In this document: positions 7,143 to 15,213 of the stretch, piece by piece
Layout of the letters: each line of letters opens with the position of its first letter
Numbering within the stretch: the stretch's first letter is position 1
Source of the DNA: Nocardia higoensis
GTDB taxonomy: Bacteria; Actinomycetota; Actinomycetes; Mycobacteriales; Mycobacteriaceae
DNA length: 32,343 nt
Reading direction: 5' to 3'
Assembly (NCBI RefSeq): GCF_015477835.1
Contig: NZ_JADLQN010000013.1
Coordinates: forward strand, 1-32,343
The notes under the pieces: generated by a model
Seen by the model: only the letters and a program-made list of their open reading frames with translations
Told to the model about the DNA's origin: nothing
Databases searched by the model: none
Position numbers and translations under genes: made by a program

Positions 7143-10100
7143 TTGGCCGCCTCGTCCGGATCGTTCGTTCACCTGCACAACCACACCGAGTACTCGATGC
7201 TCGACGGCGCGGCGAAGATCTCTCCGCTGTTCAGCGAGGCCGACCGGCTGGGGATGACGGCCGTCGGCATGACCGACCACGGCAACATGTACGGGGCCAG
7301 CGAGTTCTACAACTCGGCGAAGAAGGCCGGGATCAAGCCGATCATCGGCATCGAGGCCTACATCGCGCCGGGCTCCCGCTTCGATACCAAGCGCGTGCAG
7401 TGGGGCGATCCCAGCCAGAAGAGCGACGATGTCTCCGGTTCGGGCGCCTACACCCATATGACGATGGTCGCCGAGAACGCGACCGGCCTGCACAACCTGT
7501 TCAAGCTGTCCAGCCTCGCCTCCCTCGAGGGGCAGCTGGGCAAGTGGGCGCGCATGGACGAGGAGATCATCGCCCAGCACGCCGAAGGCATCATCGCCAC
7601 CACCGGCTGCCCCTCCGGCGAGGTCCAGACCCGCCTGCGTCTCGGCCACGACCGCGAGGCGCTGGAAGCCGCCGCCAAGTGGCAGGAGATCTTCGGCAAA
7701 GACAATTTCTTCCTCGAGCTGATGGACCACGGGCTGTCCATCGAACGCCGGGTGCGCGAGGGCCTGCTCGAGGTCGGGCGCAAACTCGGGATCCGGCCAC
7801 TGGCCACCAACGACTGCCACTACGTCACCAAGGATCAGTCGACCAATCACGAGGCGCTGCTGTGTATCCAGACCGGCAAGACGCTCAGCGACCCGACCCG
7901 CTTCAAATTCGACGGTGACGGCTACTACCTGAAGTCCGCGCAGGAGATGCGCGCGCTGTGGGACGCCGAAGTGCCCGGCGCCTGCGACAACACCGTCCTC
8001 ATCGGCGAGCGGGTGCAGTCCTACGACGATGTGTGGGCCCACCGCGACCGGATGCCGATCTTCCCGGTGCCGCAGGGCCACGATCAGGCGAGCTGGCTGC
8101 GCCACGAAGTCGATCTCGGGCTGCGGCGCCGCTTCCCCGACGGCGCGCCGCGTGAGTACGTCGAACGCGCCGCCTACGAGATCGGCGTCATCCTGGAAAT
8201 GGGCTTCCCCGCCTACTTCCTGGTGGTCGGCGACCTGATCAACCACGCGCGCGAGGTGGGTATCCGCGTCGGTCCCGGCCGTGGCTCGGCGGCCGGTTCG
8301 CTGGTCGCCTACGCGCTGGGTATCACCAATATCGACCCGCTGCCGCACGGTCTGCTCTTCGAGCGGTTCCTCAATCCCGAGCGCGTGTCGATGCCCGACA
8401 TCGATATCGACTTCGACGATCGCCGCCGCGGTGAGATGGTCCGCTACGCGAGCGAGAAGTGGGGCACCGACCGGGTCGCCCAGGTCATCACCTTCGGCAC
8501 CATCAAGACCAAGGCCGCGATCAAGGACTCGGCGCGCGTGCTGTTCGGCCAGCCCGGCTTCGCCATCGCCGACCAGATCACCAAGGCGTTGCCGCCGCCG
8601 ATCATGGCCAAGGACATCTCGGTCTCGGGCATCACCGATCCCGATCACGAGCGGTACAAGGAAGCCGCCGAGGTCCGCGAACTCATCAACAGCAATCCCG
8701 ACATCGCCAAGATCTACGAGACCGCGCGCGGTCTCGAGGGCCTGATCCGCAACGCGGGCGTGCACGCCTGCGCGGTCATCATGTCGTGTGATCCGCTGAT
8801 GGAGGCGATCCCGCTGTGGAAGCGGCCGCAGGACGGCGCGCTGATCACCGGCTGGGACTATCCGTCCTGTGAGGCCATCGGCCTGCTCAAGATGGACTTC
8901 CTCGGTCTGCGCAACCTCACCGTCATCGGTGACGCGCTGGACAACATCAAGGCCAATCGCGGCATCGAGCTGGACATGGACACCCTGCCGCTCGACGACA
9001 AGCCGACCTACGAACTGCTCTCCCGCGGCGACACCCTCGGCGTCTTCCAGCTCGACGGCGGCCCCATGCGTGACCTGCTGCGGCGCATGCAGCCGACGGC
9101 GTTCGAGGACATCGTGGCCGTCGGCGCGCTGTACCGCCCCGGCCCGATGGGCATGAACGCCCACAACGACTACGCCGACCGCAAGAACGGCAGGCAAGAG
9201 GTCAAGCCGATCCACCCGGAGCTGGCCGAGCCGCTGAAGGAGATCCTCGGCGAGACCTACGGTCTGATCGTCTACCAAGAGCAGATCATGCACGTCGCGC
9301 AGAAGGTCGCCGGGTACTCGCTCGGACGAGCCGACATCCTGCGCCGCGCGATGGGCAAGAAGAAGGCCGAGGTGCTGGCCGCGGAGTTCGAGGGCTTCGA
9401 GGAGGGCATGCAGGCCAACGGCTATTCGAAGGCCGCCATCAAGGCGCTGTGGGACACGATCCTCCCGTTCGCCGGCTACGCGTTCAACAAGTCGCACGCC
9501 GCCGCCTACGGCCTGATCTCCTACTGGACGGCCTATCTCAAGGCCAACTATCCGGCCGAATACATGGCGGGCCTGCTCACCTCCGTCGGCGACGACAAGG
9601 ACAAGGCCGCGGTCTACCTGTCCGATTGCCGGCGCCTCGGTATCACCGTGCTCCCGCCGGATGTCAACGAGTCCGAACAGAACTTCGCCTCCGTCGGCAA
9701 GGACATCCGCTTCGGCCTCGGCGCGGTCCGTAACGTCGGCACGAACGTGGTGGCCTCGATCATCGCCGCACGCAAGGAGAAGTCGAAGTTCACCGACTTC
9801 TCCGACTACCTGAACAAGATCGACGCCATCGCCTGCACCAAGAAGGTCACCGAATCTCTCATCAAGGCAGGCGCTTTCGACTCGCTCGGGCATCCACGCA
9901 AAGGCCTGCTGCTGGTTCACTCCGACGCCATCGACGCGGTCATGTCGACCAAGAAGGCCGAGGCGATCGGCCAGTTCGACCTGTTCGGTGGCATGGACGC
10001 CGACGAATCGGTGACCAGCATCTTCAATGTGAAGGTGCCCGACGAGGAGTGGGAGTCCAAGCACAAGCTCGCTCTGGAGCGAGAGATGCTGGGCCTCTAC

Positions 10101-10691
10101 GTCTCCGGGCATCCGCTCAACGGTGTGGAGCACGTGCTGGCCGCCCAGGCCGACACCCAGATCCCGGCCATCCTGGAAGGCGATGTCAAGGACGGCGCGC
10201 AGGTGACCCTCGGCGGCATCCTCGCCTCGGTGAACCGCCGCATCAACAAGAACGGCCTGGCCTGGGCCTCGGCCCAGCTCGAGGACCTCACCGGCGGCAT
10301 CGAGGTGCTGTTCTTCCCACAGGCGTATTCCGTCTACGGCGCCGACGTGGTCGAGGACGCCGTGGTGCTGGTCAAGGCCAGGGTCTCGATCCGCGACGAC
10401 CGGATCTCCCTGATCGCCAACGATCTCGCCGTTCCCGACCTGTCCGCCATCGGCGTGGCCAAGCCGCTGGCGGTCACCCTCACCACCCGCATGTGCACCC
10501 CGGACAAGATCGGCGAGCTCAAACGCGTGCTGTCCCGTCATCCCGGTACCTCGGATGTGCATCTGCGCCACATCGGAGCCAGGGAGAAGACGACGATACT
10601 GAAAGTCTCCGACAGCCTGCGGGTTTCGCCGTCCTCGGCGCTGTTCGGCGATCTGAAAGCACTGCTCGGCCCGAGCTGCCTGACCAGCTGA
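7143..10691 (+). CDS. dnaE1: DNA polymerase III subunit alpha (DnaE1)
   Basis: A 1182-residue replicative polymerase, close to the 1184 residues of M. tuberculosis DnaE1. The N-terminal PHP domain (about 1-280) starts FVHLHNHTEYSMLDG with metal-binding H12 and H14 and continues with MTDHGN and CHYVTKD; intact PHP residues suggest the built-in proofreading known in mycobacterial DnaE1. The palm contains PDIDIDFDDRR (aspartates D419 and D421) and LLKMDFLGLRNL (D585), the expected three catalytic aspartates. HhH and OB-fold regions follow, the latter including VTLGGILASVNRRINKNG. The start is TTG at 7143: GGGAGGG lies upstream, the encoded MAASSGSFVHLHNH matches the family N-terminus, and the nearby ATG at 7133 is out of frame. 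It is transcribed alone and is essential in relatives. Confidence 0.97.
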   Translation: MAASSGSFVHLHNHTEYSMLDGAAKISPLFSEADRLGMTAVGMTDHGNMYGASEFYNSAKKAGIKPIIGIEAYIAPGSRFDTKRVQWGDPSQKSDDVSGSGAYTHMTMVAENATGLHNLFKLSSLASLEGQLGKWARMDEEIIAQHAEGIIATTGCPSGEVQTRLRLGHDREALEAAAKWQEIFGKDNFFLELMDHGLSIERRVREGLLEVGRKLGIRPLATNDCHYVTKDQSTNHEALLCIQTGKTLSDPTRFKFDGDGYYLKSAQEMRALWDAEVPGACDNTVLIGERVQSYDDVWAHRDRMPIFPVPQGHDQASWLRHEVDLGLRRRFPDGAPREYVERAAYEIGVILEMGFPAYFLVVGDLINHAREVGIRVGPGRGSAAGSLVAYALGITNIDPLPHGLLFERFLNPERVSMPDIDIDFDDRRRGEMVRYASEKWGTDRVAQVITFGTIKTKAAIKDSARVLFGQPGFAIADQITKALPPPIMAKDISVSGITDPDHERYKEAAEVRELINSNPDIAKIYETARGLEGLIRNAGVHACAVIMSCDPLMEAIPLWKRPQDGALITGWDYPSCEAIGLLKMDFLGLRNLTVIGDALDNIKANRGIELDMDTLPLDDKPTYELLSRGDTLGVFQLDGGPMRDLLRRMQPTAFEDIVAVGALYRPGPMGMNAHNDYADRKNGRQEVKPIHPELAEPLKEILGETYGLIVYQEQIMHVAQKVAGYSLGRADILRRAMGKKKAEVLAAEFEGFEEGMQANGYSKAAIKALWDTILPFAGYAFNKSHAAAYGLISYWTAYLKANYPAEYMAGLLTSVGDDKDKAAVYLSDCRRLGITVLPPDVNESEQNFASVGKDIRFGLGAVRNVGTNVVASIIAARKEKSKFTDFSDYLNKIDAIACTKKVTESLIKAGAFDSLGHPRKGLLLVHSDAIDAVMSTKKAEAIGQFDLFGGMDADESVTSIFNVKVPDEEWESKHKLALEREMLGLYVSGHPLNGVEHVLAAQADTQIPAILEGDVKDGAQVTLGGILASVNRRINKNGLAWASAQLEDLTGGIEVLFFPQAYSVYGADVVEDAVVLVKARVSIRDDRISLIANDLAVPDLSAIGVAKPLAVTLTTRMCTPDKIGELKRVLSRHPGTSDVHLRHIGAREKTTILKVSDSLRVSPSSALFGDLKALLGPSCLTS

Positions 10692-10838
10692 ACAGTGCGG
10701 TCGCGCCACAGGAGGACGCTGACACGTATCGAACTCGCCGGTCCGATACCGTTCTTCGGCGGATGTTAAGCACTCGCCAAGCGGCCACCTCCAGACTCGC
10801 TGATGTTCGCCCCCCTTCTCGAGTAACGGAGCCCGACG

Positions 10839-11234
10839 ATGCCTGCTCTCTCGCGCCCTTTCCGCGCCGCTCTCACCGCCGCCGCCGCGGCCCTGGTCAT
10901 CGGCTTGGCGGGCGCCGGCGCGGCCCATGCCCAAGGCGTCTTCACCCAGATCTATTTCGCGCCCGGCACCAGCGGAACGGTGATCGACGGCGCGGTGATC
11001 CGCGGTGAGTCCGATACCTACGTCCTCGAAGCCGGTGGCGGCCAGTGGCTCACCGCCTGGATCTCCTCGGTCGAGGACAACGCCGTGCTGACCATCACCG
11101 GCCCCGACGGCACCACCACGACCTACCCCGGCAATACGATCGACATCATCTTGCCCCACGACGGCATGTACGCCTTGAATGTCGCCGCCGTGCGCGGCAA
11201 CGCCACCTACACTCTGCGCGTCGAGATCCACTGA
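10839..11234 (+). CDS. small secreted protein, PPC-like beta fold
   Basis: A 131-residue protein with a clear Sec signal peptide: RPFRAALTAAAAALVIGLAG followed by AHA|QG, cleaved after A31. The mature 100 residues contain ESDTYVLEAGGGQWLTAWIS and AVLTITGPDG, resembling the pattern of bacterial pre-peptidase C-terminal (PPC) domains: hydrophobic strand, Gly-Gly-Gln turn, strand, Gly-Pro-Asp-Gly. No peptidase domain is attached and there are no cysteines, so it is probably a free-standing exported beta-sandwich of unknown role. GGAG lies seven nt before ATG 10839. It follows dnaE by 147 nt and ends at a strong hairpin shared with the opposing methyltransferase gene. Confidence 0.82.
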   Translation: MPALSRPFRAALTAAAAALVIGLAGAGAAHAQGVFTQIYFAPGTSGTVIDGAVIRGESDTYVLEAGGGQWLTAWISSVEDNAVLTITGPDGTTTTYPGNTIDIILPHDGMYALNVAAVRGNATYTLRVEIH

Positions 11235-11249
11235 CACCGCGCCCGCTCG

Positions 11250-11281
11250 CAGCCGCCGGTCCTCGTACGGTCCGGCGGCTG
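11250..11281. terminator. bidirectional terminator between convergent genes
   Basis: CAGCCGCCGG at 11250-11259 and its exact complement at 11272-11281 form a 10-bp stem with a 12-nt loop. It lies between the stop of the secreted-protein gene and the stop of the methyltransferase gene, so it can serve both strands. Confidence 0.7.
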
Positions 11282-11288
11282 TCGCGCG

Positions 11289-11903
11289 TCAGCGCGCAGT
11301 GGCGACACCCAGTGACAGCGCGGTCAGGAACTTCGGGCCCGGCGCATAGAAGGTGTCCAGCTCGCGGATCTCGAAGCCGTTGTCCTGCAACAACTTCGGG
11401 ATATCCCGGTTGAGATTGCAGCCCCCCGCGATCGCCTTCTCGATCGAATTCAGGCGATTCTGCCACGTCCGGACCTTCGCGTCCGGCGCCAGCCCGTGCT
11501 CGACGAAATGCAGCGACCCGCCCGGCGTCAGCACCCGCCGCACCTGCGCGAGCGCCGCCTCGATCTGCGGAATCGTGCACATCGTCCACGTCGACAATGC
11601 CGCATCGAAACTGTGGTCGTCGAACGGCAACGCCGCACCGTCCAGTCCCGCCCGTTCCACCGGCACCCGGGACGCCGCCACCCGCTCGGCAGCCATCCGC
11701 CATCCGCGATCCGACGGCTCGACCGCGCTGACCGACTCCACCGCCGCCGGATAGAACGGCACGTTCAACCCCGACCCGAACCCGATTTCCACGACCCGTC
11801 CCCGCAGTCCCGCGCAGGTCCGCGCCCGATACCGATCGTTGGCCTGCATCCCGCACGCACAGTTGACCAGCCGGGGAACCACGTGATCGTCATACCAGCC
11901 CAT
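11289..11903 (-). CDS. class I SAM-dependent methyltransferase
   Basis: A 204-residue Methyltransf_11-type protein. Motif I is VVEIGFGSGLN (glycines G41, G43, G45). An acidic residue after the second strand (VSAVEPSD) would bind the SAM ribose, and LPFDDHSFDAALSTWTMCTI plus ALAQVRRVLTPGGSLHFVEHG are post-I motifs of UbiE/phospholipid-type enzymes. The substrate cannot be deduced. The start is ATG at 11903; an in-frame extension toward 12380 is rich in Arg, Pro and Thr with no family similarity and was discarded. The RBS is weak (GAGAG). It is transcribed alone, toward the secreted-protein gene. The 290-nt spacer to treZ holds no recognisable gene. Confidence 0.85.
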   Translation of the reverse strand: MGWYDDHVVPRLVNCACGMQANDRYRARTCAGLRGRVVEIGFGSGLNVPFYPAAVESVSAVEPSDRGWRMAAERVAASRVPVERAGLDGAALPFDDHSFDAALSTWTMCTIPQIEAALAQVRRVLTPGGSLHFVEHGLAPDAKVRTWQNRLNSIEKAIAGGCNLNRDIPKLLQDNGFEIRELDTFYAPGPKFLTALSLGVATAR

Positions 11904-12193
11904 GCGTTCACTCTCGCAGGTCGGTGCGGTTCCCGCCACCACACTCCCGGGGCGGATCGCCCCGCGTCGACGCCGGCGAGCGAACGGCCCGACGGCCCTC
12001 TGGTATCGCGTGCTCATCGGCAGAGCTGTCCGGTGCGGCAGACCATCCGCGCGATCTCGCGAGCGGCGCTCCCCGACATCCACATCCGGTGGTGTTCTCT
12101 CCTGTGCGAATCGGAAGCAGCCGACCGGTGAGGTAGCGGTGGTCCGATGTCGTTGCGGATGACCTCGTCGCCGGCCCGTGGGATGCTGGCGCG

Positions 12194-13933
12194 GTGACGG
12201 TGTTCGAGGTGTGGGCGCCCCGGCCGGAGTCGGTGCGGGTGCAGGTCGACGGGGTAGTGCACGCGATGACGCGGTCGCCGGACGGGTGGTGGCGGGCGAG
12301 GGTGGACGCGGGGCAGGGAGCACGGTACGGATTCCTGTTGGATGACGATCCGACGTTGTTGCCCGACCCTCGGTCGCCACGACAGCCGGACGGGGTGCAC
12401 GGATTGTCGATGGTGCACGAACCGGATCCGGGCGGTTGGACGGATAGGAGGTGGACCGGGCGGACGCTGGCGGGGGCGGTGTTCTACGAGCTGCACATCG
12501 GGACGTTCACGCCGCAGGGCACATTCGACGCGGCGATCGAGCGGCTGGATCATCTGGTCGAACTGGGGGTGACGGTCGTCGAGGTGATGCCGGTGAACGG
12601 CTTCGACGGCACGCACAACTGGGGGTACGACGGCGTGCTCTGGTACGCGGTGCACGAGGGGTACGGCGGGCCGGACGGGTTGCAGCGGTTCGTGGACGCC
12701 TGTCACGCCAAGGGGCTGGCGGTGTGCCTGGACGTCGTCTACAACCATCTCGGACCGTCGGGGAACTATCTGCCGAGGTTCGCGCCGTATCTCAGCGAGG
12801 GGCGCAACACCTGGGGGCAGACCGTGAACCTGGACGGGCCCGGCTCGGATCACGTGCGCCGATTCGTCCTCGACAACGCGCTGCGCTGGCTGCGCGACTT
12901 CCACATCGACGCGTTGCGTCTGGACGCGGTGCATGCTCTGGTCGACCGCACCGCCACGCACCTGCTGGCCGAGCTCGCGGCCGAGACCGAACGGCTGTCG
13001 GCGCACGTGCGCAGGCCGCTGACCCTGATCGCCGAGAGCGACCTCAACGACCCGAAGCTGATCACTCCGCGCGCGGCGGGCGGCTACGGGCTGCACGGCC
13101 AGTGGAACGACGACCTGCACCATGCCGTGCACACCGCGGTGTCGGGGGAGCGGCAGGGCTACTACTCCGACTTCGGCAGCCTCGCCTGCCTGGCCCAGAC
13201 CCTGACGCGCGGCTTCTTCCACGCGGGCACCTACTCCAGCTTCCGCGGTCGCACCCACGGCACCCCGCTGGACCGCTCGCTGGTACCGGGCTTTCGCTTG
13301 GTCGCGTTCACCTGCGACCACGATCAGGTCGGCAATCGCGCGCTCGGCGACCGGCCGAGCGAGTACCTCACCGGTGGCCAGCTGGCGATCAAGGCCGCCC
13401 TGGTGCTGTGCTCGGCCTTCACCCCGATGCTGTTCATGGGCGAGGAGTGGGGCGCGCGCACCCCGTTCCAGTTCTTCACCTCCCACACCGACCCGCAGAT
13501 CGGCGCGGCCACCGCGGCCGGGCGCAAGGCCGAGTTCGCCGAGCACGGCTGGACCGCCGACGAGGTGCCCGATCCGCAGGACCCCGCCACCTTCGCCCGG
13601 TCGACGCTGGACTGGGCGGAGCTGGAGGACCCCGAGCACGCCCGACTGCTGGCCTGCTACCGGGCGCTGTTGAAGTTGCGGCGCGACCACCCGGACCTGG
13701 TCGATCCGTCGTTGCGGCATGTCGGGGTCGATTTCGACGAGCACGCCCGCTGGATCGTGCTGCACCGTGGCAGCGCGCACCTGGTGTGCAATCTGTCCGA
13801 GGACGCGGTGACGGTGCCGATCACCGGTCGCAGCCTGCTGTATTGGGAGCCGCCCACCCTCGGCCCGACCGGGACGACGGTGCCCGCGCATTCGTTCGTG
13901 CTGCTCGCAGACCTGCCCGACGGCGAAAAATAA
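12194..13933 (+). CDS. treZ: malto-oligosyltrehalose trehalohydrolase
   Basis: A 579-residue GH13 enzyme that releases trehalose from maltooligosyl-trehalose made by TreY; mycobacterial TreZ is about 580 residues. An N-terminal carbohydrate-binding-like beta domain (1-95) precedes the (beta/alpha)8 barrel. Visible active-site motifs are DALRLDAVHAL (nucleophile D244), LIAESDLND (acid/base E281) and CDHDQVGN (D377). GAVFYELHIGTFTPQGTF is typical of TreZ. The start is GTG at 12194; no Shine-Dalgarno is seen, and GATGCT ends six nt before it, so a leaderless transcript is possible. It is on the opposite strand and about 9 kb from treX-treY, whereas these genes are adjacent in mycobacteria. Confidence 0.95.
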   Translation: MTVFEVWAPRPESVRVQVDGVVHAMTRSPDGWWRARVDAGQGARYGFLLDDDPTLLPDPRSPRQPDGVHGLSMVHEPDPGGWTDRRWTGRTLAGAVFYELHIGTFTPQGTFDAAIERLDHLVELGVTVVEVMPVNGFDGTHNWGYDGVLWYAVHEGYGGPDGLQRFVDACHAKGLAVCLDVVYNHLGPSGNYLPRFAPYLSEGRNTWGQTVNLDGPGSDHVRRFVLDNALRWLRDFHIDALRLDAVHALVDRTATHLLAELAAETERLSAHVRRPLTLIAESDLNDPKLITPRAAGGYGLHGQWNDDLHHAVHTAVSGERQGYYSDFGSLACLAQTLTRGFFHAGTYSSFRGRTHGTPLDRSLVPGFRLVAFTCDHDQVGNRALGDRPSEYLTGGQLAIKAALVLCSAFTPMLFMGEEWGARTPFQFFTSHTDPQIGAATAAGRKAEFAEHGWTADEVPDPQDPATFARSTLDWAELEDPEHARLLACYRALLKLRRDHPDLVDPSLRHVGVDFDEHARWIVLHRGSAHLVCNLSEDAVTVPITGRSLLYWEPPTLGPTGTTVPAHSFVLLADLPDGEK

Positions 13934-13948
13934 CGATCACACAACATA

Positions 13949-13977
13949 TTGCCGTTACCACCGGGCACCATTACCGT
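13949..13977 (+). promoter_or_regulatory. sigma-A type promoter for the esterase gene (leaderless)
   Basis: TTGCCG at 13949-13954 and TACCGT at 13972-13977 are separated by exactly 17 nt in a locally AT-rich stretch. The expected transcription start, about seven nt after the -10 box, falls on the A of ATG 13984, which lacks a usable Shine-Dalgarno. This supports leaderless transcription. Confidence 0.65.
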
Positions 13978-13983
13978 GGAGTG

Positions 13984-15201
13984 ATGAGCAACGACGCTTC
14001 GGTGCGGGGGAGCGCAGTCCCCGGGTTCGAACGACTGCTGCGCGTCTTCGGCCGGAGCTTCGGCAGCCGACCCGGAGCGGGCGCGGCGCTGTCGGTGCAT
14101 CGGCACGGGGTTCCGCTGGTCGACATCTGGACCGGCGACGCGGGCACCGAACCGTGGACCGAGAACACCGGCACCATCGTCTTCTCGGCGACCAAGGGCA
14201 TCACCTCCACGGTCATCCACCGGCTCGCCGATCGCGGGGAACTCGACTATCGCGCGCCGGTCGCACAGTACTGGCCGGAGTTCGCGGCCAACGGCAAGTC
14301 CCGCATCACCGTCGCCCAGGTCATGACGCACAGCGCGGGCCTGTCCTCGCTGTCCCCGTTGGCCGCGGCCATGAGCGACGTACTCGACCACGAGGAGATG
14401 GAGAACCGGCTGGCCGCCGCGAAGCCCGACCGGCTGCTCGGCAGGCCCACCTATCACGCCATCACCTACGGCTGGCTGCTCGCGGGCCTCGCGCGGCGGG
14501 TCACCGGCAAAGGCATGGGCGAACTGTTCCGCACCGAGGTCACCGAGCCGCTGGCGATCGACGGCCTCCATCTGGGACATCCGCCGACCGGATCGGTCAC
14601 GAAGTACGCACCGCTGGCCGGCAGCCAGTTCGACGCGCTCGGCACGCCGTTGGGCAGTGCGCTGCTCGGTCATGGTCAACGGCTGCCCGGACCGCTCGGC
14701 GCGGCGGTGCGCTGTCTGTTCCTGCCCGGCGCGCACAGCATCTTCCAGGGCGACATGCCGCCTATCCTGCGCACCGAACTCGGCGCGGGCAATGCCGTGG
14801 CCACCGCCTCGGCGCTGGCGAGTGTCTATGACGCGCTGGCCTGCCGCGGCGTGGTCAACGGCAACCGCTACCTGTCGGAGGCGACGGTGCGCGAGATCGG
14901 CAAGGTGCGCAGTTATCACGTCGACCGCGCGCTGTTCTACCTGCCGATGATGTGGCACCTGGGCTACCACTCGATGCCGATGCCGGGGGCGCGCCACGGT
15001 ATCGGGCACATCGGCCTCGGCGGCAGCTTCGGCTGGGCCGATCCGAGCCAGGGCCTGTCGGTCGGATTCGTGCACAACCGGTTCTCGCTCGGTCAGCTCG
15101 GCGCGGATCAGATCATCGCGGTGTGGTTGCTGCCGTTGATCGTCAGCAGCCTGCGCGGCGTCGGTCGCGATTCGCTCGAGAACCTGGGCCGCGCGGCCTG
15201 A
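13984..15201 (+). CDS. class C beta-lactamase-fold serine hydrolase (family VIII esterase type)
   Basis: A 405-residue protein of the Beta-lactamase (PF00144) family. The SxxK motif is SATK at residues 68-71 in IVFSATKGITSTVIHRLADRG, giving the nucleophile S68 and base K71. A Tyr-containing segment RPTYHAITYGWLLAGL occupies the position of the YxN motif, and HIGLGGSFGWADP near the C-terminus corresponds to the KTG-box region. There is no signal peptide, so it is probably a cytoplasmic esterase/lipase such as the mycobacterial Lip proteins rather than a secreted beta-lactamase. Start ATG 13984 is supported by the promoter just upstream. It converges on ilvA with only 12 nt between the stops. 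Substrate unknown. Confidence 0.88.
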   Translation: MSNDASVRGSAVPGFERLLRVFGRSFGSRPGAGAALSVHRHGVPLVDIWTGDAGTEPWTENTGTIVFSATKGITSTVIHRLADRGELDYRAPVAQYWPEFAANGKSRITVAQVMTHSAGLSSLSPLAAAMSDVLDHEEMENRLAAAKPDRLLGRPTYHAITYGWLLAGLARRVTGKGMGELFRTEVTEPLAIDGLHLGHPPTGSVTKYAPLAGSQFDALGTPLGSALLGHGQRLPGPLGAAVRCLFLPGAHSIFQGDMPPILRTELGAGNAVATASALASVYDALACRGVVNGNRYLSEATVREIGKVRSYHVDRALFYLPMMWHLGYHSMPMPGARHGIGHIGLGGSFGWADPSQGLSVGFVHNRFSLGQLGADQIIAVWLLPLIVSSLRGVGRDSLENLGRAA

Positions 15202-15213
15202 TCCGTCGCGCGG

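Noticed and set aside
10726..10749. GTATCG...CGATAC inverted repeat after dnaE as a terminator
   Set aside because: The stem is only 6 bp with a 12-nt loop and no U-tract; too weak to call.
7098..11237. A 1379-codon open reading frame on the minus strand, antisense to dnaE
   Set aside because: It is a GC-driven shadow: dnaE matches its family over the full length, and the antisense translation is a monotonous mix of Gly, Val, Asp, Arg and His without domains.
11904..12193. Possible small genes between the methyltransferase and treZ
   Set aside because: Frames on both strands are short, Arg/Pro/Ser-rich, lack RBSs and match no family.
15187..15198. GGCCGCGCGGCC palindrome at the end of the hydrolase gene
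   Set aside because: It lies within codons and has no loop; expected by chance at this GC content.
12451..15201. A 916-codon plus-strand frame that appears to fuse a long N-terminal part to the serine hydrolase
   Set aside because: The upstream part overlaps treZ in another frame and is Arg-rich. A promoter and ATG for the hydrolase lie at 13949-13984.
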